A DNA stretch of 64,000 nucleotides from Asterella californica. Lineage: Eukaryota > Streptophyta > Marchantiopsida > Marchantiales > Aytoniaceae. Position 1 is the stretch's first letter. Every line of letters begins with the position of its first letter. Location: assembly GCA_036924285.1 (NCBI GenBank), contig JAYKYS010000018.1, forward strand, positions 4,216,001-4,280,000. Reading direction: 5' to 3'. The translations under genes and the position numbers were made by a program. Shown here piece by piece: positions 11,063-23,822 of the stretch. A model generated the notes under the pieces. That model saw nothing but the letters and a program-made list of their open reading frames with translations, made no database searches and was not told the origin of the DNA.

Positions 11063-12374
11063 TCACGTGCCATCTTCCCTTTCTATTTCATGGAGATGGC
11101 AGATGACCACAATCCACTTGTCAACTTGCCCGTTAAAACCTCTCTCAGCTTGATCCTCAACCCTTGTACCATAAGTTCCAGCTTCCACCATTGCAATTGC
11201 TTGCGTTGATAAGTGGTCCTCAACCAACTTCTTCATCCCTCCTCTACCAAAGTTGGTCTGAAGAAGTGCACCAGTATCCCTCAGCGCTACCTTCCCATCC
11301 TTCCAGAAGATCACTCCTTGCTGCAGAATATTAGTGTATTCCTTGTAATCTCTGCGCGGATGATCAGTACCATCGCACCAGATACACCGTTGGATCCAGC
11401 CTTGCTTCTCAACCGGTCTTGCTCCGCTTGTAGACCTTTTCTCTTCCAATCTTGTGAGCTTGATCTGCAGATCTCGCATTCCACGCAAAATCTCCTCAAG
11501 GTTTGAATCATCCTTCTTCGGAGATACTACAGGTGCATGAACAACTGGAACAACTGGAACAGTTGTAACAACTGGTACTACCTATCTAGCAACAAGAACC
11601 ATTGGTCGGACCGCAGGAATAGGTGTTACAGCAGTCGATGTTGGTGCCAGTCTCCTAACAGGAACCTTCTCTCGTCTCCGCTCTCTCTTGGTAAGCAGAC
11701 CAACAGCTTCCTCAACCTTCTTCCAGCTACTGGTCAATCCATCGTCCTCCTGCCGGTCTTTCAGAAGTACCTCTAGCTTTTCCTACAACTTCTCATCTGC
11801 AGCCCAAAGAAATAGCTTTGTCTTGTTGGACTGCAATGTCAACTTCTCCATCTTGGTTAGCCGTGAAAACTGCTTCTCAAACTCTCTGAGCAACTCAGTA
11901 GCTTGTAAACCCTTCCTTGGTTGCTCAACCCACTCCCAATGGTGACTCGATCAGAGTCCTCAAGAAGTACTCATCCATCAAGGCACAAACAAACGTCTCC
12001 CAATCCTTGTTAAAATGCTTCGTTAGCATTTTAACATGATCCCTAATTTCTGGAGCTGCTGCCAACTCAAACGTCTCAATCATCTCATCTTCTGAGACCC
12101 GGTTCAGCTCCATCTCCTTCACATAATGTCTCAGATACCTTGAGACATCCCTTCCATCAAACTGGTCAATCTTGCTGACCATCGCTTGTAACGCCATTGT
12201 TGCCAAAGCTTCCTTTCGCTCATCAGACTGTTGCTGCCGTAAGAACATAGTGAAAGCTTGAAACATCGATGCAGTCGTCGGATCCAACTGCACCTTCGGT
12301 AACCCACTTGAACCACTAGCTCCATCTCCATCACCTTTCCCATCCCCACTCATGACTGCCAATCTCTTCTTCAA
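11063..12374 (-). pseudogene. gag: gypsy gag with damaged zinc knuckle
   Basis: The 5' part (11925-12374) starts with Met-Lys-Lys-Arg and a Gly/Ser/Asp-rich leader, then a helical gag-like region (FDGRDVSRYLRHYVKEME, typical of retrotransposon gag proteins). A stop at 11925 and an in-frame stop near 11585 break it before a later segment (11063-11488). That segment holds C-I-W-C-D-G-T-D-H-P-R-R-D-Y, a CX2CX4HX4C knuckle with the last Cys replaced by Tyr. Loss of that ligand should abolish zinc binding, so the protein is very probably nonfunctional. Confidence 0.8.
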
Positions 12375-15107
12375 AGTTCACACACAGAAGAAATCTCCAC
12401 CCCAGACCTTCACGTCGAGTTCACTACCGATGTCGTGTCGGATATTGCGTGAAAGATGTCCAAGAAAACGCGAGGTTCCTGGCTGTGGAGATGTTGTGTG
12501 CTGAAACAGAGACAAGACAGAGAAAAAACAACCACGAAAATGAATGCTGCGATATATACCGACTCCAAATGTATGTACAGTGTCGGTTCTTTCTCCTAAG
12601 AACACAAAATTGAGAAACAGACCAGAGCGGTCTGTAACATGCTTCAAAGCTCTTAAAAACAACCCCTGATTCTCAACCCTAACCCAAAAACATCGAAGCG
12701 TAGCTCAAAGCAAGAAAAACTTCTCTTTGCTATCAAGCAGAGCCACAACAGTATCACGCGTCCAAACCTAAGTCCAAACCACATCCATGTACAAGTTCTT
12801 AACTAAAGCTAGCTACCGCAAGCAGTATATAGCCAACCAGAACTCTAACGAACTCAAAAGAGCAAAACCGCAGCGAAGAAACCCAAAAAGGTCTATTTGT
12901 GGACTTACTCCTTTCGCCGAATGGACTTCAGATGTCAATATGGTCTCCTCCGCTGACTCCGTTAACCCAAGAACCCTTCAGATCCGACTTCCAACAGCCG
13001 AGATATCTCCGATTTTCGGTCGCAGGTGACCGAATCTTCAAAAATTCCTCCCTGCGGCTTAAAACCGCACAGACCGCACAAACGGATCGTCTAAACTGAT
13101 ATCCGTCTTCCCTGACAGATAGATCTAGCTACCCTGAACCCAACAAGACTCCAAACAAGTCGTTTGTTGTTCCCCTTGCAAAACCACGCAAGAAATTTGG
13201 TCACAGGTTGCAAAAAACTGACGTAAATCAGCTCCCTACGGCTCAAACTTGCTCATCACACCCAAACCAACAATCCAAAAGTGTAAAAATCATTATTTCT
13301 GATCCCATATTCGAAGAATTGTGAGTATTTAAAGCCAAATGTAAAGTTTTTGATTTAAATAAATCGTATTTGAGAACTTTTGAGTACAAAAATACATTTT
13401 GAGTTAGATATTTGGTTCACTGACCTGAACCTTGACTCTGAAATTCAGGTTGAGAGAGTGTTGTCTTTAGAAAAATATTTCGAAGAGATCTTGTATGAAA
13501 TCGAGGTTTTACAAAAGAGTTGAGAACTGTTTAACTTTCTGCAGTGGGTGTTTGTTTGGAGAGAGATTTGAGGTCATTGGAAGAGTATTTCATGACCTTT
13601 CCAACACCATCAACTCGATCTCTATTGGAGCTATAACCAAAGAGTTACAGAGATATGAAGTTTACAAGGATGAAAAGACGAGTTGGGAGTTCAGCTTCGG
13701 TTCTGAAATCGAGGTTGGATGGCTACTTTAGGTTCATCTAATTTTTCAGAGTTGAGTGCAACATCTATTTTGAAATTGAGATTTTTTGTACATTTTTGGG
13801 TGAAAAGTTTTGGTGGAGTTGCAACCAAAAAAAGAAAGTAAAAGAAACAAATAGACTTTTCTACCAGAAAAATATTTCTGACGATTTTATTTTGCGGGAG
13901 TGAGTTTGAGAATTAGGTTCCAACCTCGATTCTGAAATTGAGGTATAGAGGCTGAAGGGTCAAGTGAAACATCGATTCTGAAATCGAGGTTATGATATAC
14001 TTGAGGAGAAGACAGAAACTTTGAATGCTCGTAATGTCTGCTAGACAGGTCAATCTTGAATAATACGATATTGTTTGAAAGATAATTCAAAGGGCTTTCC
14101 AATGAAACAACAATCATGGGATTTGGTGAAAAATAGAGCATATTGCGAACGTTCGAAATTCAAGTATAGTTGAATGGCGCAAAAAATCTAGAGTTTTAGG
14201 TCAGGAGAGCGACACTTGAGGTTGTTAACTTCAGCACATACTGCTACGTGGGCTTTGGCAGCCAAGAACTCGATGCTTTCTGAGACGTGACTTCGTGAAA
14301 TTTGATACGACAGCATGCTACCTAAAAGCTCTTTTCTGGAGCGAAATAATCCGTCGCTGCAAGTAGCAAACTGACCTAATTTCACGCTTGTCTCTTTTTT
14401 TTCATATTTTCAGTGTGTGCATTGTCGATGTATATTCACTTCATCTCTCTCCGGAGACCTACTTCTGATGTATATTAACTCACTAAAACAAGCAAGCATA
14501 ATTATTCACTTCCTCCATGTGTATAAATAGTTGGAGGTTCTGATACTTGTACCATTAGCATCATGGTAGTCTTATCATGCCTTATGGTTTATATTTGGGT
14601 CTTCTCATGTTTTTAGGTATGAACATAATAGTTAATATCTATAAAATCTTTTGATATTTTTCATACATTTGGTTATGATTTTCGTTTTACACCTATATAT
14701 TTTCTGATATCATTAAATTAACAAAATTTCTCCAGAAGTTGATCGAGCATGCATAAATTCGCTCTCATCTATTCGCTCTCATCTATGGAAAGGAATATGC
14801 AAGGTGGATAGTTAATTTACTTTTTATTTTTAACAAAAATATTAAATAACAAATAAATCTGTGATAAGTAAATTTTCTTCACTCTTATGTCTCTGCGAAC
14901 GCACTTTAAAGTGCAATACTTGTAAGTCTTTTCGACCAATTTGGTATGTGTATAATAGTTAATATTTAGATCTAAAATATAAATGTTGTTCTAAAAATCT
15001 TTTACATTTATAAATTAACATTCATAAAATGATCATTAACAATTCATGAAAAAAATCAATTTAACCTTGAAAAGAAAAACTCATTCTGATATAGCAACCC
15101 ATTACCT
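12375..15107. other. spacer, partly gypsy 5' flank, with small palindromic repeats
   Basis: No supported gene. 12.4-13.3 kb is moderately GC-rich and probably the leader or LTR remnant of the adjoining gypsy element. Five copies of a near-palindromic phrase, consensus CTCGATTCTGAAATTGAGG, lie at about 13430, 13701, 13771, 13925 and 13971. A hairpin-family end motif (CCAGAAGTTGATCGAGCATGC) is at 14732-14752. 14.4-15.1 kb is AT-rich. Confidence 0.55.
14732..14752 (+). repeat. end motif of the dispersed hairpin family
   Basis: The phrase CCAGAAGTTGATCGAGCATGC is followed by a GC/CTC-rich stretch (CGCTCTCATCTATT, twice) in the place where other copies have the type A hairpin. The preceding 180 bp (CTTATGGTTTATATTTGG, then CATAATAGTTAATATCTATAA) can be matched by eye with the copies near 23.1 kb and 47.05 kb. 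Confidence 0.65.
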
Positions 15108-15345
15108 GTCCGGGCCAATTGCACCCTCGATTTCCTTGCCGCTCTCCACACTTTTCTGTTTCTTTCTTTCCGGCATATGTGCACTTTCGTTGCATATTTT
15201 GTTTAGCTTTGCACAACGGAATAGCCGACGCGTCCGGGCCAATTGCACCCTCGGTTTCTTTCCACTCTCCACACTTTTCTGTATCTTTCTTGCCGGCATA
15301 TGTGCACTTCCATTGCATATCTTTTTAGCTGGCCGACGCGTCTTC
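15108..15345. repeat. 124 bp tandem duplication
   Basis: Two head-to-tail copies (15108-15231 and 15232-15345), both starting GTCCGGGCCAATTGCACCCTC and both containing CTCTCCACACTTTTCTGT and GCCGGCATATGTGCACTT. The second copy is slightly shorter. It is a local duplication a few hundred bases downstream of the COG7 stop codon. Frames through it repeat the same peptide twice, but I see no reason to think they are translated. Confidence 0.85.
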
Positions 15346-15901
15346 AGGCTGGCACGCAATGAGTAAGAAACGATAAAATGCTTGAAATCACATCAAGTGA
15401 CATGAAGTATATCCGTACTCACATAATCAAACCCCAACCCTGACCTGCTAACAGCATGAATTTGAGGTGCAAGGGAGCACGCACCTCTACGTCAGACGCG
15501 TACAGACTGCTCTAAACTTGAAAACACTTTTGAGATGTAAAGCAGAATATAGCAGCATATCGGAACACCTCCACTGACACCACTGCAACGCGAATATCAG
15601 AGAGACTGCTGACCAAAAAGCTCACTAAGTATAGTAATCGAATGTATTTCCTTGCAAAAATGGTCGCGTAGTGTACAAATTGTCTTGTGAAAACTGAATG
15701 GAGTCTTCAAAGACAGTACTCGGTAAGACTTTATCAGCAAAGTTCTTAATTCATAGAACCTTATCTGAGGTCAATGACGACAGTTTCCTTGCTACATGTG
15801 GAACTAATTATCGCAAGAGAGGAGAGATCCGTAGCGACTGGAAACTGACATTATCTTCCTTGCCATCTCTAGGATACTGGTGTTATTAAGGGTATTAAAA
15901 T

Positions 15902-18900
15902 CTATTCAATGGACACGTGACGCATCTTACACACGAGTCGGAGACTGGGGATGTCATATTGAGTTCCTTCTTGTTTTGCCATTTCAGCGAGTTTTTCCCG
16001 TGGTGCAGCCACACAAGTCTGGAATGTTGAAAGGACAGGAGGTATGCTCATTGAAAGGGCAGAGAGCACATTGCACAGATACTCAATGTCTGCAGAAAGC
16101 TGTTGAGCCCCCCGCTCATTCAATGCTTGAATGCCGCGTATTTGCTCAATGTACAAAGCTGCTGCTCCCTCAGCAACCTAGATGCGCATCAAATCAGGCG
16201 TTGGTAAGTATAAGCTATACTGAAGAGCGCCTACAGCAGAGCACAGAGCGCCTAAACATCAAAATAAATCTGCAGAAAACGTACACAACTTACCTTGAAC
16301 ATCCACTCTGTAGCCAAAAATTGCGCTTCATCTACATTTTCTTCCCCACCTTCTGCTCCTATTGCTGATCCTCCGATTCCCCCTGTACCTGCTGCGACTG
16401 GCTCAAGTTGTTGAGGCAGTGTGAAAAGATATTCTCCAATACTGGTCACATAAGGAAGCGGGTAGGCACTGAAGTTTGGTAGATCGAACGCATTATCTTC
16501 CTCCTCAGCACACCAGAGAGGCAGCCGGGCCACGTCCCCGAGTTTTAATCGCACTTTGGAGATGAGAACCTCATAGACAAGGTCATTCACAGATTCTAAA
16601 AATGCGGCGATCCGCTGAGCTACCTGTGGCAGGGTATGAAACCTGGGATCTTCTGCCTGTAACGGTGACACAGTGATAACACGAAGACACAGTTAGTTTC
16701 CTTTGATCCCGCCTACAATCCACGAAAGATCTTTACTAAGCAGTAAAATCTTAAACGTGCCATCTGATTCCTCGCACGATCTCCCGAACATGACTGCCTC
16801 ACCTAGAATAACTCATCCTTTATCTAGTGAAAAGCTCCTTACGAGTTCGTCTTGTATATACCTGCTCAAGGAGGTTCATAAGTCGCCGCCCATTATCCGG
16901 CAAGTCTACCAATCTTAGAACAGTCATGTCCAAAGGACCTGGTCCTCCAGTTGTTGCGGTATCTGCTCCATTACTGCCAGCTGCAGACTGACCAATCGAT
17001 GACTGTAACCGAGTATGTAATTTCGTCAACACTGATCTTAACGAGGCCTCAAATACTGATGCACGGGCAGTTAACATATCGGCAGCAGTCAAGAACTGCA
17101 GAGCACCTTGCACTATGGCCCACTCCTCTTCTTCCGGTATCATATCTACGGTACTTGCGCCTAAATTCACCTTAGCACCGCCTGACTCCTGCCCAAAATC
17201 TTTCTTAGAAGTATCTTGGCTCCCTCGGTCTAACCCACAAAGAGGACGCATTGATTTCAGCATCTCCATAAGCGATGATAAATAGTGAAGCATAACTTCG
17301 TCCAAGGTTCGAAGGAGGACTTCTGCCTCCGAACCACCAGTAAAATTCAAGCAACGTTCCACTGCGGCTTCGAGCACTAGGATCAACTGCGGAATGGAGG
17401 CTTGAACACGCCCAACAGTCTCACTGAGTTCCACTCCACGCTGCCCCACACCACGAGCAACAGCACCTCGGATATCGATGAGTGCAATTTCACTTAGAAG
17501 TTGAGCACGCTCCAACTCTCCATACCTGGCACAAATAACACAAGGTTCACGTTTTCGAGTCAACGTTCACAGAGCCCTGGTACTCCTAACGGCCAGTAAC
17601 CTATAACCTAGAACACCGCGCACCACTGTCTCAACTCCACCTGACAAGTCCTGTGATGCCAAGCAGCGAGCTTTACAACAGACTGCCAAGTGCTAGAACC
17701 TATTAATCAACATGGCGTGACGATTGCAGATAATTACACCCTCAAGACCAGCTAAATCTATTCCGGTAACACTAGAGTCCACTTGACGTGCCATAATGGA
17801 GTACCCTTACACAAACCTGCGTTTGTATCCTTCATACGGGTTGTAGACAGCCTTGAGAACACGCGCTACCTCTGATGTCTCAAAACCCGATAGTAAGTGT
17901 TGCACGTTTTTGGCGAATTCACCAGTCATATTGTGAAATGCAATAAGAAGTCCCAGTCTGGAACTACGACCCTTTTCTATACCAGGATTCTCTCCGCCCC
18001 CTACAAAACCACCACCCTCCAATGTTGGCAACACGGGATATGCACAACCTCCTGAAACAATCTATCACAGAAAGCAGCAACACCTGGCCGGATCCACATC
18101 ATCCCTGGCACCGCGGGAAAGAGCTATGTAATCCTCGTTCTAGCCATATTCTCTTTCACATTTCTTTCCACCATGCCTGAACACAGATCAGTTCACTACA
18201 GTTCTTCCCTTGTTTATCTACCTTGTTTATATTCTTCCTTTCTGGGGAGAAGAACCCACAACTGTACTCCCACTCCAGTGACCCAGAAAAGTTCAACGGT
18301 TCACGAACTTTCATTTAAACATTTCAGCAGTGTGAAGTCAGAAGATCGTGGTAGACCTACCTCCAGAAGCTCTGCCCTCTGCCGTTGCCTCTTCAGTGGC
18401 CGCTTCAATACGAGCTCCAAAGCTAGAAGATATGGCTGACATTGTCTCAACCAACAATCTTGGAACCAACAACTTATAATCGTCGGGGAAGGCCACAGTA
18501 CACCTAAAACGTAGACACACAACTTCATTAGCGTCCGTCAAGACCATTTTCCGCAAAGAAGGGATTATCCCCAACCCAACTAAGCACCGCAAAGCTCCAA
18601 GAATCAGTCATGGACTGTTCATTTCAAGTCTCCCGATTTCCACACACGTAAAAAGCTGATGATATTCGCTTACCCACGGTTGCAGGATCAACGCATCTAT
18701 ACAAGAATCAGACAAACTCTGGTGGTGTCTGTACTTACCATTTTAATTCCTGCTCAAGTTGGACAAGGACTTCGTCATAGAATTTGGGCAGCCATTCTGC
18801 AAAAGATACAGAACCACTGGTGGCCGCAGTTATGGTCGCCGGTAGTTTGGCAGCGCCTGTAGAGGACGCACCAGGTAGCCCTCCTTTACCCGATTCAAAC

Positions 18901-21564
18901 TCCTCCCAGAGACGACGCAGCGGCCGCACCCGCACTCGTGTGTAATGCTGCTCTAAAGAACTATAGCGACCAATCGTGATGAGAATATCTCTCAAACCTT
19001 GAGTGCTATCAACCTGATGACAGGCATCCATGTTCGTGAAAAGCAGAAAGGACTAATCCCGGCTATCAGCAATGGAAGAAACCTGTCTAAGTAAGGAAAC
19101 AAGCGGAACGGGCAGAAACTTTCAACGTCCAGTATCAAAGTCAGCCACGAAGGAAATTTATCACAAACGGACCAAAAAGTAAGAATCGATTGCACATAGT
19201 TCTGCCAGAGGTACGTTAAAAGCAACTGCATGAATACGATGAAGTCCATACAGTCCAATATATCACAAAATGAAGAAACTGCCTAAAACTATGAGAGGTT
19301 ATCCCAAAGTGTACCTTGCGTTGCGAGAGGGCGTCAGCAAGTCGTGGTTGTACCATTGCTTCAAGCCTATCCTCTAAAACCTCCAACTGCCGCTTTACGT
19401 TGGCAAACTCCGGAACCTTAAATTGGAAAACCGGCATCAAGTCATAAGAACTCCTTTCACGACTCATGTAACACTTGCGAAGAACGAGGGTTGCCAAGCA
19501 GATATGATTAAAGATGTACGCGACATCCGGAAGGCACATTTCCATTACACCGTACCTCTCCTACGACTGAAAGACATCGCCTCATGTTCGCCAAGGTTTC
19601 GGCTACCCTCGGAAGATCTCCGCTTGCAAAAACCTCCTCAACACTGGCACTTAACTTGGCCAAACCAGCGGCATCCTGGATTTGATGCCATAATAAAGAT
19701 CTGAGCAGTGCTGAGTTATCCATTATGCCAAGGTAATAGTTATGCTTAACATGTCACCAGACTAGTCAGAAAGAAAAAATGTCAAACTTCGCACGCGAAA
19801 CTGGACCAGACCTGCAATGTTTCGTGGGCCGCTTCCATACGCTGTTTAACAACATCCACGCGAGCCAGTGCTGCGACTGACTCAGCAGATGTCCCATCTG
19901 CCTGCACAAGAAGGGAACATGAGAGGAGGTCTCCAAGGTTGACTGACCAATACTAGGTAATATGAATTCCTTCGGACAGCAGGGAAGGGCCTAAGGGGCT
20001 CGATCAGAACCTCAGCCTGTAGGGCTGAGAAACAGCGACCCGAATGCAATGCATGAATCTCGAAGCGTCAAAATACTAAGGACTCCCCACTAGCACACTG
20101 ACATGAGTGTCAATACAAGGATCACAAAGCCGGCAGACAAATCCAACCACCTCCGTAGAACTTGCAGTACTAAGTATCATAATCAGAAAGAAAAAGTATC
20201 AGAACGAAATCAGTAAAAGTAATCAGGATCAGAACGAAAAAGCAAAAGTAAAACAACAAAACAATGTGGGAAAAGGTCAGCTTGATCTAAATGACACAGA
20301 TATATGGGAGTAGCAATAATGCATCACGACACCAAAGAGGAGCTTTATCTCTTCGTGCTCAAGCATATCTTTCCCTTCCCCCTAAAATGAAACAAGTTAC
20401 ACTGTTGGATACTCCATTCACAGCATAATAGTTAAAACTTTAGTGTCCACACTGCTGACCAGTTTATAGACTGTAAACGAGACAGAGCACAATACCGACC
20501 CTTCCACGAAGACATGAATCTAACTTTCACATCAGACTAACCAAACACTTCAAAGGCTACCGAGCACCCTCGGTTGCTTCTGAAAAGCTCCTGCATTCCG
20601 GTTTCTCCGACTCCCGGAAAAGGATGGAGAAGTCTTTCTCTCGCTGACTACCTTCTACAATTCCAAAACATACGGAACTGAGTAATGAGCATGAAACACC
20701 ATCCAATCACTTGAAGGACGTCAGAGAGACATTTGGGCTTGCTTTGGAAACTCCAATAAAGTGACATCAGCTAGAATGTTTAAGGAGATGCGCAAAAAAA
20801 AGCATACCACTAAACTGATAGCTGAAAATTTCTCTTCGAGACCGCCATCAGTGACGTCTTTCCAAAGAGCCATTTTTTTACCCGAGAAGGTTAGTGTAGA
20901 ATGGGGAAAACTTGGTTCTCAAGAGCAACTGTGGTTTTTCTCCGCTAATATACTGACTCATTGACCGAGATAACAGCGGGATAATCGAGAAGATTGGGAC
21001 AAATCCGAGACTTACAACTCCAGTTACTCTCAACACCCATCCAAATTTCGCCCGCCGATGACAATGTCAACAGCAATTAGCAGCCAAGACAAGAAACCTT
21101 CTCGAAAACCCACATTTTCGTCATTCTAACATCAGAAGATAGGAGAGCACGAGCGAAATGTTAAATCCCGTTATTCCCCAGGAATACATCAGAAGATGAA
21201 ACAGTCTAACTTACAAGAAACGGGTCCAGGATTAGAAGAATGACGCAAGAACTGGACCATAAGTCACAAGGAGAGTAACCTGCTTAAGCTTGGAAAGAAT
21301 TGCGGAAACGGTTGCACGTAAAGTAATAGCATCATCACGAACTCGTTGCACATCGCGAGTAGCTCGCGGAACTCGAAATAAAGCGCTGTTGCTTTTCTCG
21401 TCTAAATCCGCGGTAATCGTTTCCGCCATCAGCTGGAGTTTCATCTCCAGATCTGTCAAGAAGCGATCCACCGGATCGTCCGGCAGACGACCCAGACATG
21501 CTGCATTCAACCAGGCCTTGGCATCGTACTTCTCGTCCCCGAACGCAGCCAAATCGACCATCAT
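15902..21564 (-). CDS. COG7: conserved oligomeric Golgi complex subunit 7 (COG7), 10 exons
   Basis: COG7 is part of lobe B of the COG tethering complex, which captures retrograde vesicles at the Golgi. The product closely follows plant COG7 from end to end. Coding exons on the minus strand, each bounded by GT and AG: 21280-21564, 19812-19901, 19556-19675, 19315-19416, 18739-19013, 18361-18503, 17817-18051, 16862-17525, 16294-16656 and 15902-16177. They join in frame to 850 residues, close to the 836 I recall for Arabidopsis. Landmarks are RVPRATRDVQRVRDDA in exon 1, SGDLPRVAETLANMR in exon 3, VPEFANVKRQLEVLEDRLEA in exon 4, AFPDDYKLLVPRLLVETM in exon 6, GGSEAEVLL in exon 8, and YVTSIGEYLFTLPQQLEP in exon 9. 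The start Met-Met-Val-Asp-Leu matches the family start. The Gly-rich join of exons 6 and 7 (about residues 205-235 of that region) is the least conserved and least certain part. Confidence 0.93.
19902..21279 (-). other. COG7: intron 1 of COG7 (1378 bp)
   Basis: The donor is CAG|GTTACT at 21280/21279 and the acceptor GTGCAG|GCA at 19902/19901. It is much longer than the other introns of this gene (about 115-470 bp). I see no gene inside it; the open frames at 20107-20313 and 20761-20964 are lysine-rich or chance frames. Confidence 0.8.
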
Positions 21565-22877
21565 TTTGACAATGTCTTTCGGAACTTTCCAACTCGCGTC
21601 TTCACATTAGAATTCCTACCACTTCACACACTGCACAACCTCTCCTCCTCCTGTGCTTGTAGCAACCACTGCTTCAGAGAATCATTCTCATCGTGCATCA
21701 ACCGACGCTCCCATCCAGTTGCTTACTCTCCTCGACTCCTGTGTGTCTGTCACGTGAAGGACAAGAAAAAGCCACTCATCGGTATCAAACGTCGCCTGTA
21801 AAGAGGGACTTCGGCCGTAAACCTCAAATGTCAGACATTCCCAGAGCGTGTAGGCAGTGAGAGAAAATTAGATCGGGAAATTACGAAGTTCGAACTTCCT
21901 TGGCACGTACGTCCAGAGACCGCTATGGCCACGATCGTAAATATGTTACAGGCGACTTCCATCGGTGGTCCTAGTTTGTGACCCGGCAGATCCAAAAAAT
22001 ATTTTTGGACGCTTCCGTTACCATTTCCGGTCGATGTTTGACATTCCGGAAGGAAGTGGTCCGTAGCCGTTTGTGTGAAGATAACTTGGTTAGATGTACG
22101 ATATGTCTCATGCAAAATAAATAGAATATGCATGCAACCTGAGCTCTCACAAGCCTCGGAAGAAAAAGGACAAGAGTTTAGAACAGAAAGAAAATCTGGA
22201 CGCGGACAGTACAATAATCATTATCAACCTTTTAGATCGGAGTCTAAATTAATCTATAGTTTAATTTTCTTGTTTCTATGAATGGTTAGTGATAGTATTT
22301 GAATAGTAAAATTTTAAATATAAACTAATATAAGAAAAAAAAATATTAAATATTATACACATACAAAAAATAGCAAAGTAAACTTGTAAACAAAACAATT
22401 CAGTATGAATCTAAAGTGCACTTTTGGCCAAAAGAGGAAAAGATAAACATAAAAAGAAGAGACCAATCTAAAAGTGTCACTAGACCAGACGTTACAGTGG
22501 GGTGCCATCGAGGTGTTAGTGAGGATTTCTATAAATGTGAAAAAAATGTTTAATATCTTTAAATTAAAATATATATTTATTATACATATTATATATTAAT
22601 TACAAAATACATGTTGGATCTTTCGTAAGAAACCCATAAAGCATATGGGTTCTAGCACACAGCAAGAACCATAAGATCCATTTGCTGTTTTATTACAAAA
22701 TTGATTTTCTATCAAATTTAATTTATCACCTAATCCTTCTTTGCATATTCTTCTCTTTCGAACATGAAAAAGGATGACATGCAATGACTCTCACTCTCAC
22801 ACCAAGCTGCAATCCTTATGTTGCGGTTGCCTATCCAATTATAAGTTTAATCAGTGAATTTGATATATTTCATGTAT

Positions 22878-22922
22878 AATTTCTCACACAACCCTTCTTG
22901 CGAGAAGGTTATGTGATAAATT
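22878..22922. repeat. hairpin of the dispersed covarying family (type B)
   Basis: The left arm AATTTCTCACACAACC pairs with the right arm GGTTATGTGATAAATT around a CTTCTTGCGAGAA centre that can itself pair (TTCT/AGAA). One or two mismatches interrupt the stem. The outer bases equal other type B hairpins, while the inner bases are unique to this copy and largely matched on both arms. Confidence 0.7.
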
Positions 22923-23267
22923 AAATATGCACATTCCAAAATGAACACATGTACATATTCACTTCCTCCATCTTTCGATATTATTACTTAATCCTTCCAG
23001 TAGGAACGATAAGATAATAAATTAGACTCAAAATAAAATAATGCATTAATTGCTTCAGATTACCGAACTTGTACTTTTAGCAGCACAACAATCTATGCAT
23101 GACCTATGGTTTATATCTTGGTCTTCCCATGCTTCCAAGCATAGACTAACAGATAGTATTTACAAATTATTTTAATTATTTTCACTCACTTGGTATATTA
23201 TTTTTGGTTAACGTTTATATATTTCTCCGATAACAGCCATCAGGAGGTAAAAGGTCTCCAGAAGTTC

Positions 23268-23363
23268 ATCTGGCACACATATTCTCCATCTTCAGATGCA
23301 GAAGGTGGCAGGCTTAATTTATTACCTAACTCTTCTTATCAAAAAGGTTAGGTAATAAATTAA
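23268..23363. repeat. paired hairpins (type A remnant followed by type B)
   Basis: A degenerate type A hairpin (CATATTCTCCATCTTC with GAAGGTGGCAGG) is followed by a perfect type B hairpin: 17 bp arms at 23314-23330 and 23347-23363 (TTAATTTATTACCTAAC and its exact reverse complement) with a 16 nt loop starting TCTTCT. The unit is preceded at about 23256 by a diverged form of the end motif (CCAGAAGTTCATCTGGCACAC). Confidence 0.8.
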
Positions 23364-23737
23364 ATCACCCATAACTTAATGATTATCAGGTATCAAGCCC
23401 TTGGTCTTATGATTTGTACAGTGTGTGCTAAGGTTATGTACTTATGGATTCTCTCCAAACTCACTGCAGCTTGTGATTATTATAATATTTAATATTTATA
23501 AATAATTTAAATTTATTCTAAAATATTTATCTAACATATAGACTTTTCTCTATAATTTACATAAAAACATCACTAACGAAAGTGACAAAAAAGTTTAGAG
23601 AACCTGAAAATAGTCATTGAATTCATCTCACCATCCAGAACCAATCCATTCTCTTAATTTTCTTTCTCATATCCCATTTGTCTTTTTCTCTACTATCCTT
23701 GGGATGTATGTAGAAGTTGCATATTCACATCTTCCAA

Positions 23738-23822
23738 GTTCAGAAGAGGGAGAATATACATGGCGTTTAATTATCTCTTAACGCTTTCTCTTGAATGGGT
23801 TAGGCTATAAATTAAAAGCTAG
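23738..23822. repeat. paired hairpins, decayed (types A and B)
   Basis: GCATATTCACATCTTCCAAG pairs imperfectly with CAGAAGAGGGAGAATATAC. TTTAATTATCTCTTAAC then pairs imperfectly with GGTTAGGCTATAAATTAAA across a TTTCTCTTGAAT loop. The order A then B is the same as at 23.3 kb and 36.8 kb. Confidence 0.6.

Larger units (their letters stand above)
7240..12374 (-). mobile_element. decayed, 3'-truncated Ty3/gypsy LTR retrotransposon
   Basis: In minus-strand order the element carries gag with a damaged zinc knuckle, an aspartic protease, reverse transcriptase, RNase H and the first part of integrase. This order (integrase after RNase H) is the Ty3/gypsy order. Several stops and frame changes separate the domains. 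Homology stops inside the integrase core at about 7240, and the sequence below that is unrelated, so the rest of integrase and the 3' LTR are missing. I could not define a 5' LTR. A TATA-like CTATATA on the minus strand near 12819 and AT-poor DNA up to about 13.3 kb may be its remains. I saw no tRNA-Met-type primer binding site. Confidence 0.9.

Noticed and set aside
12005..12040. Inverted repeat GTTAAAATGC/GCATTTTAAC inside gypsy gag
   Set aside because: It lies in coding sequence of the element and is most simply a chance palindrome; it shares nothing with the dispersed hairpin family.
15061..15366. Cys- and Gly-rich repeated peptide frames after COG7
   Set aside because: They follow directly from the 124 bp tandem duplication and appear in several frames on both strands.
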